From: Promethearchaeota archaeon
GTDB taxonomy: Archaea > Asgardarchaeota > Lokiarchaeia > Sigyniarchaeales > SOKP01
Direction of reading: 5' to 3'
Length of the DNA: 64,000 nucleotides
Assembly: GCA_011364975.1 (NCBI GenBank)
Contig: RDOE01000002.1
Span: forward strand, 1 to 64,000
The translations under genes and the position numbers were made by a program. This document shows positions 9,488 to 20,081 of this stretch, in pieces. Positions within the stretch are counted from its first letter, which is position 1, and the number at the start of each line of letters is the position of its first letter. The notes beneath the pieces were generated by a model. That model did not search any database and was not told the DNA's origin. It was given only the letters and a program-made list of their open reading frames with translations.

Positions 9488-10471
9488 ATGAAGGAAAGAT
9501 TTAAAGGAAGAAAAAATTACCCGACTGAAGAGATCGACCCCAAAAATTTCTATAAAGATGATAAAGTTAGAGAATTAATACAGAAAAAGGAAGACTTTAA
9601 ATTCAATCAAGAAGATTATTTAAAACTTTATAATTGTGTCCATTGTGGAGAATGTGAAACTGAATTAGAGAGGATTGAACTAAAGCAAAAATTTTTAGAA
9701 GATGGAAACCAAGTGGAAGGCCTTACTGAAATGATAAATTGCTTTGAGAAATATAGAACACCATATCCATCAAATAAAATGCGTATAAGAAAACCAGAAG
9801 AAATTCCTAAAGAATCCGATACCCTTTTTTTTATGGGGTGTCTTTCTACTATACGAATTCCCAGATATACGGAACATGCGCTAGAATATTTATTAAAACA
9901 AAAAGTTGACTTTACTATTTTAGATACAGAAATCTGTTGCGGTTGGCCTTGGTTTGCGAGTGGGTCAAAAAGAGAATTCGAGATTTGTAAAAAAGAAAAT
10001 ATTGAAATTTTTCAAAAATATAATAAGGTAATATGCTTATGTCCTGCATGTTATTTTCTTTTCAACGAATATTATAAACCAGAAATGAAGAATCCCCCAA
10101 ATTTTGTATATATTTCTGATTACTTAAGACCCTCAGAAAAGAAAAAAAAGGGGAAAATTGGAATACAGCATCTTTGTCAATTGAAAAATAGAGGCAGGGA
10201 AGGAGTAGATACATTTGTTAACAGTATATTGGAAAAGAGCGGATATGATGTTAAGAATGTACCTCACTGGTGTTGTGGTGGTGGCTTGGGTTATATGCAT
10301 AGAACCGATATAATTGAAGCGATTGCTCAAAAGAGAATGGAAGATTTTGATGATTCGAATGCTGATTTCGTTACAACCTACTGTCCTTCATGTTGGTGGA
10401 TTTTACAAAGATTCAGTAAGATAAATAAGATTAATCCAAAAGCTAAAGATTTATTCGAGCTACTTTTATAG
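9488..10471 (+). CDS. CCG-domain (HdrB/HdrD/GlpC-like) Fe-S oxidoreductase
   Basis: CVHCGEC; EICCGWPWFASGS; HWCCGGGLGYMHR; CPSCWW. Confidence 0.8.
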   Translation: MKERFKGRKNYPTEEIDPKNFYKDDKVRELIQKKEDFKFNQEDYLKLYNCVHCGECETELERIELKQKFLEDGNQVEGLTEMINCFEKYRTPYPSNKMRIRKPEEIPKESDTLFFMGCLSTIRIPRYTEHALEYLLKQKVDFTILDTEICCGWPWFASGSKREFEICKKENIEIFQKYNKVICLCPACYFLFNEYYKPEMKNPPNFVYISDYLRPSEKKKKGKIGIQHLCQLKNRGREGVDTFVNSILEKSGYDVKNVPHWCCGGGLGYMHRTDIIEAIAQKRMEDFDDSNADFVTTYCPSCWWILQRFSKINKINPKAKDLFELLL

Positions 10472-10480
10472 GTAAAACTC

Positions 10481-11479
10481 ATGAAAGAAGAATACGTATG
10501 TCCTTGTCGCGATATTGATCCCAAGAATTTCCTGGAAAATGAGGAAGTCATAAAACTTTTAGAAACTAAAGAGGAATTTAAATTTACTCAAAAAGATTAC
10601 CTCAAATTGTATAATTGTATTCATTGTAATGATTGTGGGATTTCAGAAGAAAGGTTTATGCTAAAGCAAAAATTTCTTGATGATGGGAATAAAATAGAAG
10701 GCTTAAAGGAAATGATTCAAGTTCTCGAGACATATGGAACCCCATTTAAAATTAATAAAAGCAGGATTAAACCTATTCCAGGTGTTTCAAAACATAGCAG
10801 TACTTTATTATACCTTGGTTGTTTTACAACCGTTAAAACACCTCAATACGGAGTGAATGCGATAAAATATCTTTTAAGTCAAAAGATTAAATTTTGTATC
10901 TTAGAGGAAGAAATATGTTGTGGATATCCTATTTTATGTACTGGATCAATAAATATTTATGAGAAGTTAGTGGATAAAAATCTAAAATTATTTAAGGGAA
11001 GAGGATTTAGCGAGATAATCACAGTATGCCCAAGCTGTTTTATGGTTTTTAAAAAACATTATAGTAAAGAGAATATTAGGATAAGATATTTCACAGAATA
11101 TCTTAAACCTTCAGAAAAGAAAAAATCTGGGAATTTAATCATTCAGCATGCATGTCCTTTAAGAAATGGTGAAATGCCTGGAATTGTAGAATATCTTGAA
11201 AAATTATATAAGGAAAGTGGATATAATGTTATAGATAAAATTCCTACACGTTGTTGTGGATTTGGTGTTGGACATCAATTGCGAATTGATATCTCGGAGG
11301 CAATCGCAGTAAAAAGAATGTTAGACTTTAAAGATGAGGGAGGTTTTTTGGAAGATTTGAAAGAAGGAGAAAATTATATTACAAGTTATTGTCCAGATGC
11401 TTATTGGGTTTTAAAAGCATATGGAAGGAAAAAAAAAGTTAAATTTAAAGTTAAGGATATGTGTGATTTGTTGTTATAA
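10481..11479 (+). CDS. CCG-domain Fe-S oxidoreductase, tandem paralog of preceding gene
   Basis: CIHCNDCG; EICCGYPILCTGS; TRCCGFGVGHQLR; colinear similarity to 9488-10471. Confidence 0.8.
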   Translation: MKEEYVCPCRDIDPKNFLENEEVIKLLETKEEFKFTQKDYLKLYNCIHCNDCGISEERFMLKQKFLDDGNKIEGLKEMIQVLETYGTPFKINKSRIKPIPGVSKHSSTLLYLGCFTTVKTPQYGVNAIKYLLSQKIKFCILEEEICCGYPILCTGSINIYEKLVDKNLKLFKGRGFSEIITVCPSCFMVFKKHYSKENIRIRYFTEYLKPSEKKKSGNLIIQHACPLRNGEMPGIVEYLEKLYKESGYNVIDKIPTRCCGFGVGHQLRIDISEAIAVKRMLDFKDEGGFLEDLKEGENYITSYCPDAYWVLKAYGRKKKVKFKVKDMCDLLL

Positions 11480-11498
11480 AGATTAATCCTCCGTTCTA

Positions 11499-12092
11499 TT
11501 ATTCAGGAGTCCACATTAGTTTACAATCTTCCCTCTCAGTATCATCCTCGTACATTTGAAACCACTCAAAAATTTCAAGCGCAAAATCGATGAATGCACT
11601 ACCTTTAGCAGTAATAATATTATTATCTTTAACTATTCGTTTTTCTATATAATTATTTCTAGGAAACGGATCAGTCTCTCGTTTTTCTTTATATTCTTCA
11701 GGTGTCATCGTAGTAGTATACTTTTTTGAGCCTAATATCCCTGATTTTGCGAAAAACTCTGGGCCTGCGCAAATTGCTGCTAATAATTTATTCTCATTAT
11801 TAAGTCTAATAATTAATTGTTTTAATTCAGGTTTAAATGGTCTTTCATGGCCTCCAGGAATAATCAATCCTTCTATATTATCAATCTTGATTGCTTCCTT
11901 AACGGTCATATCAGGATGAACTTTCATTCCCGCTCTACTTGAAACAGGAGTCTTCTCATAAGAAATATATGTAAGTTGAAAATTTTCATCTTCATTTATA
12001 TAATAACATGCGAGCGTTATTTCAAAATCAACATAAGTATCATAGAGAAAACAGAGAACTTTTTTCATAACAGTTTGAATTAATGTCACCAA
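11499..12092 (-). CDS. DJ-1/PfpI family protein
   Basis: GLIIPGGHERPF..LLAAICAGPEFFAKSGIL (nucleophile-elbow Cys). Confidence 0.8.
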   Translation of the reverse strand: MVTLIQTVMKKVLCFLYDTYVDFEITLACYYINEDENFQLTYISYEKTPVSSRAGMKVHPDMTVKEAIKIDNIEGLIIPGGHERPFKPELKQLIIRLNNENKLLAAICAGPEFFAKSGILGSKKYTTTMTPEEYKEKRETDPFPRNNYIEKRIVKDNNIITAKGSAFIDFALEIFEWFQMYEDDTEREDCKLMWTPE

Positions 12093-12263
12093 AAAAGTAT
12101 TATTGAATTATACTTAAATATAAGTGAAGTCCAAAAAAGTGGTTTTTTGTTTTCCAAAATATAACGTAACCTTTAATTATATATTTCTATAAAGCATTAC
12201 CCTCCTTTATGTTACTGATTTGATAAATTAATTACAATTATAAACTAAGAAGGTGATAAAATA

Positions 12264-12602
12264 ATGATTTTGGTTCAATGGTCGTGTGAAGTTCCTCAGG
12301 TAAAGCTGGAAAGCTTCCTTATTTATGTTAAAGATAGACTATTACCATTTTATGAATCTTTTGGTTGTTTACGTTATGAACTCTTTTTCCCCATGATAAC
12401 AGATAAAAAATATTTCCCTTATCACATTTCAGAAGATAATAATCGATACACAGAGCAGTTACTATTTAAAGATTTAAAAGATTTTGATAAGTTCTACGAA
12501 AGAATAGAAAACGAACGGGCTGCTCAAGAGATTGTTGGCATGTATACAAAAGAATTCGGGATTAAAAATTGTAATTTTAAGATATTAATGCAAGTGGGTT
12601 AA
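12264..12602 (+). CDS. Small ABM-like (dimeric alpha/beta barrel) protein
   Basis: 112 aa, overall pattern of ABM domain; weak. Confidence 0.45.
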   Translation: MILVQWSCEVPQVKLESFLIYVKDRLLPFYESFGCLRYELFFPMITDKKYFPYHISEDNNRYTEQLLFKDLKDFDKFYERIENERAAQEIVGMYTKEFGIKNCNFKILMQVG

Positions 12603-12927
12603 TCAGATTTATAAATTTGATTTTTTCCTACTTTTTCTTGAATTTATAAAGGAATTATTTGGAAGCTTTATTGATTTTAATTATAAGAAAAAGAAGTTAA
12701 ATTTATTTCTTAATTACATCTTTAATTAAGCCAGAAAAAATACCATGAATCAATGCCTTTAATATGATTCTTATCCCTTTTTGAGTATTTAAAACAAGAA
12801 TTTGAATCCCTTAAGATTATTTTTTATTGTATTTATGAGTGAACCAAAAACAATTGAGTTTTTTTATAAATTAAACGAATAAATATTTTAAGATTGAACA
12901 TAAATATTCATAATAGAAGGTGATTAG

Positions 12928-13620
12928 ATGTTATTTTCAGAAAATGAGTTAGCAAATGTTAAAAGAGAAATGAGTAAACTGAAGAATGAAGTGACCTTAA
13001 AACTGTTCACTGATTTTAAAACTCAAGCAGGAGGATCGAAATTACGCAATTGTATGGCTTGCGAAGCCTCTTATGAATTATTGAAAACCTTAACTAATTA
13101 TTCTGAAGGAAAATTGAAGATTGAGGAATTTTCTATTATAGAGAATGAAGAAGAAGCAAAAAAATATGGAGTTTCTAGGATTCCCGCAATATTATTCGTA
13201 GATGAAGAAGGCAAGGAAGTTTTACGCTATTCCACTAATCCAACTGGTGCGGAGTTCGTACCTTTTTTAAATAGTATTCAATATTTCTCAGGTGTGCGGC
13301 CATATTATGCTGATCAAATAATAACTCACTTAAAAAAAATACCTAATTCGAAATCTAAGATATTTATCACCCCTACATGCCCTTATTGCCCTGCTACTGT
13401 CCCTGTATTAACATTGTTCGCGATTGTATCAAAAGGAAAGCTAACTGTAGATGTAATTGACGTTGATTTGAATCCAGATATTGCAATGAAATATCAAGTT
13501 CAAAGTGTGCCCCACACAGTTATTAATGAAAAAGAACACATTTTTGGAATGTTTACTCCTCAAGATTTATTAGATAAACTAACAAAGGGGCAAAGAGATT
13601 TTGGAGGAATGTATGCATAA
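12928..13620 (+). CDS. Double thioredoxin-fold protein disulfide oxidoreductase-like
   Basis: CMAC in domain 1 and TPTCPYCPAT in domain 2. Confidence 0.8.
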   Translation: MLFSENELANVKREMSKLKNEVTLKLFTDFKTQAGGSKLRNCMACEASYELLKTLTNYSEGKLKIEEFSIIENEEEAKKYGVSRIPAILFVDEEGKEVLRYSTNPTGAEFVPFLNSIQYFSGVRPYYADQIITHLKKIPNSKSKIFITPTCPYCPATVPVLTLFAIVSKGKLTVDVIDVDLNPDIAMKYQVQSVPHTVINEKEHIFGMFTPQDLLDKLTKGQRDFGGMYA

Positions 13621-13648
13621 CCATATTATATGAGAGGTGATTTAAAAA

Positions 13649-14332
13649 ATGTCTCAAGATGATAGATACCGAGAAATAATAAAACGAGAAATGGCAAAAC
13701 TAACAAAACCAGTTCGGTTAAAAGTTTTTACATCTCAAAGAACAGAAGCAAATGGAAGTAAAATAAAAGCTTGTATGGATTGTGGACAGTTCATGGCATT
13801 GCTTAAAGTTTATGAAGAGAATTCTAATGGAATGTTATTCATCGAAGAATTATCTATCGATAATAACCCCGAATTTGCAAAAACATATGATATTCAACGA
13901 GTTCCAACGATTTTATTCATTGATAATCAAGGTAGGGAATTAATTCGCTATTTAGCAGCACCTCACGGCGGAGAGATTCAACCATTCATTCAAACATTGT
14001 TTACTTTTGCTGGGGCTCCAAATTATTATGAAGCCGCGATTAAGCAGAATCTTAATAGAATCAATAGTGCAACAATTAAAGTAATGATTACCAACTCGTG
14101 TCCTTATTGTCCTCAAGTTGTGACCATTGCCAATCAATTCGCGCTTGCTTCAGGAGGGAAAATAAGAACCATCATTATAGATATTATGGCAAACCCAGAT
14201 ATAGGACAATATTATGATGCTGCAGGTGTTCCTTACACGATTATTAACGATAGAAAACCATTAGTGGGTATGGTAGGTCCGAATGAAATTATGAGGGAAC
14301 TTATAGGGGGAAATATACGGGTTCAGTATTAG
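13649..14332 (+). CDS. Double thioredoxin-fold protein, paralog 2
   Basis: CMDC and NSCPYCPQ; colinear with 12928-13620. Confidence 0.8.
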   Translation: MSQDDRYREIIKREMAKLTKPVRLKVFTSQRTEANGSKIKACMDCGQFMALLKVYEENSNGMLFIEELSIDNNPEFAKTYDIQRVPTILFIDNQGRELIRYLAAPHGGEIQPFIQTLFTFAGAPNYYEAAIKQNLNRINSATIKVMITNSCPYCPQVVTIANQFALASGGKIRTIIIDIMANPDIGQYYDAAGVPYTIINDRKPLVGMVGPNEIMRELIGGNIRVQY

Positions 14333-14535
14333 CTATTTCAAGAAATTTTCTTTCTACAAAAAATTGTGTTTGGCAAATAATAAACCATAATTTTTATATT
14401 TATAAGCTTTGATTCTGCTTTTTTAAATCTATAATTACTAAATTCGAATATACATTTTTTATGGAAAGAAAAATTAAACATCATAGTAATATTTCAAAAA
14501 TTATTACGTAAATTTAGATGTGAGATTATATCTTC

Positions 14536-15177
14536 ATGCCAGCTTCGTATGTTTTTAAGAGAATGATTAAGGATGAGATGAAAAAACTTTCAAAACCGAT
14601 TAAATTACGAGTGTTTATGGATAACAATGGGGAATCGCAAAAATATGCATATACAATGTCAATATTAAAGGCATATGAAGAGAATTCTAATGGGTTGTTA
14701 ACTATTGAAGAATACACCCTCAAGAATAATGCCGAATTAGCTCAAAAATACAAGGTTGATAGAAGCCCTACTATTCTTTTTATTGATGATGAGGAAAATG
14801 AGCTGATTCGATATTTATCAGCACCCCAAGGAAGTGAAATCCAACCGTTTATTCAAGCGTTATTAATATTCGGGGGAGCTCCAAATTACTATGAGTCCAC
14901 AATTAAAGAGAATTTGGACAATTTATCACCCTCAACGATCAAAATAATGGTGACTAACTCTTGCGCTTATTGTCCTCAGATGGTAAGTATAGTTTCCCAG
15001 TTCGCTCTTGCCTCAGAAGGGAAAATAAAGGTTATAATAATAGATATAATGGAAAACCCTGATCTAGGAGAAGCTTATGACACTTCAAGCGTTCCCTTAA
15101 CTATAATAAATAATGAAAAAATAATAACAGGCATGGTAGGAGCGAATGAAATATTTGATTACTTGTTTTGTAAATAA
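14536..15177 (+). CDS. Double thioredoxin-fold protein, paralog 3, domain-1 active site lost
   Basis: MDNNGESQKYAYTMSILKAYEENSNG lacks CxxC; NSCAYCPQ present. Confidence 0.8.
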   Translation: MPASYVFKRMIKDEMKKLSKPIKLRVFMDNNGESQKYAYTMSILKAYEENSNGLLTIEEYTLKNNAELAQKYKVDRSPTILFIDDEENELIRYLSAPQGSEIQPFIQALLIFGGAPNYYESTIKENLDNLSPSTIKIMVTNSCAYCPQMVSIVSQFALASEGKIKVIIIDIMENPDLGEAYDTSSVPLTIINNEKIITGMVGANEIFDYLFCK

Positions 15178-15359
15178 AAACAATTTATTTTTTTATTATT
15201 CAAAGTTTAAGTCTTAGTCTAAGGATGCTTATCTTATTGGTAAGATTATCAATTTATATCTTCTCAGTTTATTTTATATCCATAAATTCTTAATTTTTAT
15301 AAATTTACTAACTTTTTATTACATTATTAAGAATATTACAAATTTAAAGAAGTTGTTAA

Positions 15360-15905
15360 ATGAAAATTGTAATCCTTCATGGGAGTCCAAGAAAAAATAG
15401 AAATTCAGATACTTTAGCAAAGTATTTTATTAAGGGAATAAATGAAAATAAAAATAACCAAATTAAGCATTTCTATTTAAATGATCTAAACATCAGTCCC
15501 TGTCAAGGATGTTTAAGTTGTGCGACATCCTTAAATCATAGCTGTGTCATTAATGATGATATGCAAGAAATTTACAGATCATATACAGATGCAGATATAA
15601 TTGTATTTGTAACACCTATGTACTGGGGCTACATGACTGCTCAATTAAAAACAGTAATGGATCGAATGGAAGCACTTGCATGGGAGCATTTTTATCATAA
15701 GCATTTTGTTATCATTATTACTTATCGTCACCATTATGAATCAACTGTAGCGTTCTTTAAACGAATAGCACCATTTTTTGATATCAAATTAGACTTTATA
15801 ATATGTCAAACTTATGATCCAGTATCGCAGAAAGACATTCCTATTGAAAATATTAAAGAAAAATTAGAAGATGCATACAAGCTTGGAAAGAAATTATTTT
15901 TTTAA
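15360..15905 (+). CDS. Flavodoxin-fold NADPH-dependent FMN reductase family
   Basis: KIVILHGSPRKNRNSDT; PCQGCLSCA; VTPMYWGYMTAQLKTVMDRM. Confidence 0.85.
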   Translation: MKIVILHGSPRKNRNSDTLAKYFIKGINENKNNQIKHFYLNDLNISPCQGCLSCATSLNHSCVINDDMQEIYRSYTDADIIVFVTPMYWGYMTAQLKTVMDRMEALAWEHFYHKHFVIIITYRHHYESTVAFFKRIAPFFDIKLDFIICQTYDPVSQKDIPIENIKEKLEDAYKLGKKLFF

Positions 15906-16087
15906 ACTTTATGTCTTTGTGAATTTAAATTTTTAGAAATTATATTTTTAAGGATTTCTTTAATGTTTTGTTATTTATGAAATAATAAAGAAAGGTTTTT
16001 TATTCCTTATTATTTACTAATAGTTTGAATTAGTTTTAGGAATTAATTATTCAATAAAGAATTAAAGATAAAAAGAAGTTTAGAATC

Positions 16088-17032
16088 ATGTTTAATGTTG
16101 ATATGGAAGGGCTGGATTTAGAGAAGAAATATGATCTAATCATTCTAGGTGGAGGTCCAACCGCTATTGGATGTGCAATCTACGCAGCACGATTTGCAAT
16201 GGAGGTACTAGTAATAGGAAAAACATTTGGTGGCTTAATAGCAACCACACATCTGGTAGAAAATTACCCTGCCATAACAAGTACAAGCGGACAAGGATTA
16301 ATGGACATGTTTAAGGAACATATGGACTCACTCAGTATCCCTTATATCTCAGATGAAATACAGAGTATCGAAAAAGGAGAGGTTGATTTTACTTTACATT
16401 CCTTTTTTCAGAAATTTAACGCACATAGTATTTGTATCGCTACTGGTTCAGAACGTAAAAAATTAGGAATTCCCGGTGAGGACCAGTTTCTTGGGCGAGG
16501 TGTTTCTTATTGTGCTACTTGCGATGGCCCTTTTTATAAAGATAGGATCGTATGTGTGATTGGAGGCAGTGATTCAGCGGCTAAGGAAGCTTTGTTTTTG
16601 GCTCAAAACACCAAGAAAGTTTACATCATTTATCGAGGAGAAGATATTAGAGCTGAACCTATTAATAAACAACGAGTGCTTCAAAACGACAAAATTGAGA
16701 TAATTTATAATACTAATGTAGTTGAGATTAAAGGAGAAAATAATGTAAAATCCGTTGTTTTCGAAAATGGTACTCAACTAACGATCGATGGAGTATTTAT
16801 CGAGATTGGATCTATTCCAAACTCAAAACTAGCCAAAAGGATTGGAGTTAAGGTTAATAATAAGGAAGAGATTCTAATTAATCGAAAATCTGAAACCAAC
16901 ATACCGGGTATTTTTGCTGCAGGAGATGTTGCAGATGCTCCCTTTAAACAAGCTATTACGGGTGTTGCTGAAGGCGTTATAGCAGCATACTCTGCATTTG
17001 ATTATATAAAGGGCATGAATATTGATTATTAA
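16088..17032 (+). CDS. trxB: Thioredoxin reductase-like NAD(P)/FAD disulfide oxidoreductase
   Basis: DLIILGGGPTAIGCAIYAAR; CATCDGPFYKD; IPGIFAAGDVADAPFKQAITGVAEG. Confidence 0.9.
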   Translation: MFNVDMEGLDLEKKYDLIILGGGPTAIGCAIYAARFAMEVLVIGKTFGGLIATTHLVENYPAITSTSGQGLMDMFKEHMDSLSIPYISDEIQSIEKGEVDFTLHSFFQKFNAHSICIATGSERKKLGIPGEDQFLGRGVSYCATCDGPFYKDRIVCVIGGSDSAAKEALFLAQNTKKVYIIYRGEDIRAEPINKQRVLQNDKIEIIYNTNVVEIKGENNVKSVVFENGTQLTIDGVFIEIGSIPNSKLAKRIGVKVNNKEEILINRKSETNIPGIFAAGDVADAPFKQAITGVAEGVIAAYSAFDYIKGMNIDY

Positions 17033-17064
17033 ATAATAAACAATTAAAAGAAAATAGTAATTAA

Positions 17065-17382
17065 TTATTCTATTTTTACATCTATAGCATCTTCCATGGG
17101 ATCTTTGAAAGGTACGTCTATTTTCAAGATACCATTTTTATAACTGGCTTTTGTCTCTTCAGCTTTTACAGGACAACAAATTGCATATGACCCTACATAA
17201 ACTGTATTATCAGTTTCTCCGCTAATAAAGAAAGAATCTTCATGGATTTTTAACTTAATTTTATCTTTCTCAACACCAGGTAAGGTCACTTCAATATGAT
17301 AAGTATCATGCTCATCATCTGCCCATGCGCATGTCTCTGGAGATCTTATAAATTTTTCTTTTGCTTCAGTCATTAATATCAC
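17065..17382 (-). CDS. Hsp20/alpha-crystallin family protein
   Basis: YHIEVTLPGVEKDKIKLKIHEDSFFISGE...ASYKNGILKIDVPF. Confidence 0.8.
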   Translation of the reverse strand: MILMTEAKEKFIRSPETCAWADDEHDTYHIEVTLPGVEKDKIKLKIHEDSFFISGETDNTVYVGSYAICCPVKAEETKASYKNGILKIDVPFKDPMEDAIDVKIE

Positions 17383-17562
17383 CTTCGTTTTTCTTTTTCA
17401 TTAAACTATTCAAAACAAAACAGATGAATAGAAGTATTAAAAATTAGCATAATAAATTAGAACAAAAAACAGGAAATTCCTTTCCTTTATGAATACTTAT
17501 GAGATTTTGTTTTTAATTTATAAATTATTGAAATAAAATCGATTTTTCTCTAAAAGTAAATA

Positions 17563-18231
17563 TTAAAAATCACAGAGTGGAATATTTCCTCTATAATAAA
17601 TTGTTTCTCCATCAAAACTTATTCTTATAGCAAAAATTTTAATATTTTTCTCCTTCGCTTCTGATAATGCTTTAAAAAATTTAGGATCTGTTTCATAATT
17701 CGGTTTTAAACAGCTTGCTTCACGAAATATTAGAAATAGAAGCATTCCATTGTACTTAATTATTTCTCTTACATGTCTAGTTCCTCTTTCAGTTGGAGCA
17801 TCTGGGAACAAAGCTAACCCATCTTCAACTAAAGTGACTCCTTTAACTTCAAGATATCTACCATCTAACATGAAATCAATTCTACTTTTTCCTAATGGAA
17901 CCTCCCTCCTAATATCTTGCACCTTAGAAAATTCTGTTAGATATTGAAAAACTAAAGAAGCAATTTTAGAATGGAGGGATGTATCGATAATTACCCATTC
18001 ATTTTTGGCTTTTACAGCTTTAACATAATAATCTAATTTTCCCTTAGATTCAGCAAATAAAATTTCACTTCCTTTAATCAATAATTCTGTCAATCGTCCC
18101 GGATCATGTATGTGAGCAAGTTTCACAACCTTGTTATATTCAATTTCACTTACAAAGCGATTCGGTCTAGATAAAAATTTTCCTTTTCTTAAGTTCTCTA
18201 ATTTAAAGAGTGTAATTTTTAGATCTGCCAT
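17563..18231 (-). CDS. sfsA: SfsA family DNA/RNA nuclease
   Basis: AHIHDPGRLTELL; RREVPLGKSRIDFMLDGRYLEVKGVTLVEDGLALFPDAPTERGTRH. Confidence 0.9.
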   Translation of the reverse strand: MADLKITLFKLENLRKGKFLSRPNRFVSEIEYNKVVKLAHIHDPGRLTELLIKGSEILFAESKGKLDYYVKAVKAKNEWVIIDTSLHSKIASLVFQYLTEFSKVQDIRREVPLGKSRIDFMLDGRYLEVKGVTLVEDGLALFPDAPTERGTRHVREIIKYNGMLLFLIFREASCLKPNYETDPKFFKALSEAKEKNIKIFAIRISFDGETIYYRGNIPLCDF

Positions 18232-18344
18232 TTTTAGCTTTCAATAATTAATCTATTTAATAAGCATTATTAGGATACGATTTAATAATATTTTGTTATA
18301 TATTATAAACTAAAGAGATAAAATTTACTCTAAATATAGTTATA

Positions 18345-18587
18345 TTGATGAGCAACGCCGAGGAACAAAAAAATATCGCGAATTATAAGTTCCATCATAT
18401 TGATCTTGATAAGTGCAAAATTTGTAAGGACTTTTCTTGTGAAAATGCATGTTTTAGGGGCATATATGAGGTTATTGATAAGGAAAGTATGCCAAAATGC
18501 ACTGTTATAGAAGATCGAGAAGATAGATGTGTAAAATGCCATATTTGCACGACTTTATGTAAATTACGTGCAATTTTAATCGATTAG
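18345..18587 (+). CDS. Ferredoxin-like 4Fe-4S protein
   Basis: CKICKDFSCENAC ... CVKCHICTTLC; ATG at 18348 may be the start. Confidence 0.7.
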   Translation: MMSNAEEQKNIANYKFHHIDLDKCKICKDFSCENACFRGIYEVIDKESMPKCTVIEDREDRCVKCHICTTLCKLRAILID

Positions 18588-18741
18588 TTTAAATATTTCT
18601 CCTTAAGTGACTTAATTGTTGACATATTTTATAAATCAGACTTTTTGATAAAAAGTAACGCTTTTCTATCTGAACTTATAAAATATAAATTATTTACATT
18701 ATTAATCATATATAGACTAATTACATAATTTGTGAACTTTT

Positions 18742-19281
18742 ATGATATCAGAAAAGTTAAAGCTAGATGATATTGATCGTCAGATAATTTCTTTAGTACA
18801 AGAGGACCCTAGTTTAACCCATACTCAGATTGCTGAAAAAATAAATCGCTCGCAACCTACTGTTGGAATGAGAATAAAAAAGTTGGAAAAAGAGGGAATT
18901 CTGCAATTTCAACCAGGCATTAATTTTAAAAAAGTTGAGTTGAATTTAGCTACTGTTGAAGTGAAATGCACTAATCCCGATGAAATTATGGAAATGGCCT
19001 CTTGTTGCCCTTTCATGCTTAATGCATTCCGATTAAGCGGAGAACATAATATATGTATTCTTCTTGCAAGTTCAAAATTGAATAAACTGGATGCTATAGT
19101 AAATTATCATTTCCGCAAAAATCCAGAAGTATCTTCTGTTTCTATGGAGATCGTCACTGATATTGCCAGGGATTTTATTTTACCTATCGATTTTGACAGC
19201 GAAAATCATGAACCTAATGAAGAAGAAGGATGCGGAGAGAAGTGTAAGTTTAAGATTGCTAAAAAGAAAGGAGAAATTTAG
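18742..19281 (+). CDS. Lrp/AsnC family transcriptional regulator
   Basis: LDDIDRQIISLVQEDPSLTHTQIAEKINRSQPTVGMRIKKLEKEGIL. Confidence 0.85.
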   Translation: MISEKLKLDDIDRQIISLVQEDPSLTHTQIAEKINRSQPTVGMRIKKLEKEGILQFQPGINFKKVELNLATVEVKCTNPDEIMEMASCCPFMLNAFRLSGEHNICILLASSKLNKLDAIVNYHFRKNPEVSSVSMEIVTDIARDFILPIDFDSENHEPNEEEGCGEKCKFKIAKKKGEI

Positions 19282-19285
19282 ATTT

Positions 19286-19861
19286 TTACTCTGCTTCCTC
19301 TTCTTTTTCTTTCTCAAATTTATATTTTGGTAGATTTACATTGAGATTGCAATCTGCACCACAACTATTTGAGTGATAATCAAACTTTTCAATTTCAAAA
19401 TCGATTGGTACAACAAAATCATGCACAGATTCAATCAAAATATTAGTTTTAACATTAATTACGTTAGGATCTTTTCTAAAACATAAATCTACCAATTTTT
19501 CAATAGTTTGGAGATCTGAAGCAGCAATAAAACAAAGTAAATTAAATTCACCGGAAATCTTAAAAGCATGATTTATAAAGGGACAATGAATTATTTTCTC
19601 AACAATACTTTCCACATCCTTGGTTGATATAAAGACAATCGCAACCTTAATATCTACTTTTTTAATATTAAATCCTACTTGTTTCGTAAGAAGGCTCTTT
19701 CGTTCAAGTTTAATGATTCGTGCCCCTACTGCGGGTTGAGATTTCTCTATTTCGTGTGCTATGTCTGAATGCGTTATATTTGGATTTTTTTCAATCATTT
19801 CTATTATTTTGTAATCATCATCGTCAATACCTAAAATTTCCTTAAAAGTTTTTTTAATCAT
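19286..19861 (-). CDS. Lrp/AsnC family transcriptional regulator, convergent paralog
   Basis: IDDDDYKIIEMIEKNPNITHSDIAHEIEKSQPAVGARIIKLERKSLL. Confidence 0.85.
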   Translation of the reverse strand: MIKKTFKEILGIDDDDYKIIEMIEKNPNITHSDIAHEIEKSQPAVGARIIKLERKSLLTKQVGFNIKKVDIKVAIVFISTKDVESIVEKIIHCPFINHAFKISGEFNLLCFIAASDLQTIEKLVDLCFRKDPNVINVKTNILIESVHDFVVPIDFEIEKFDYHSNSCGADCNLNVNLPKYKFEKEKEEEAE

Positions 19862-20081
19862 AGTCTTGTTCCTAGAGATGCAATATTAATTTAAATTTTG
19901 TTTTAATGGATTTAAAATTTACTTATAAAATTACTTTAAGAATTTGGTTAGATTGCATAAAGATATTTTATTTTATAAATCATTTTATAAAAAGCATTAA
20001 TAACTAAAAAGAATGATTTTGTTCTTACTTAATAGAATTAAGTTCCTAATTTTAAAGCATGAATATCTTGAAAATAAAAAA

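Noticed and set aside
12700-12810. Minus-strand short frame ...IQILVLNTQKGIRIILKALIHGIFSGLIKDVIKK
   Set aside because: Looks coding-like but only ~35 codons with no ATG/GTG/TTG after the upstream stop; may be a remnant, unsupported.
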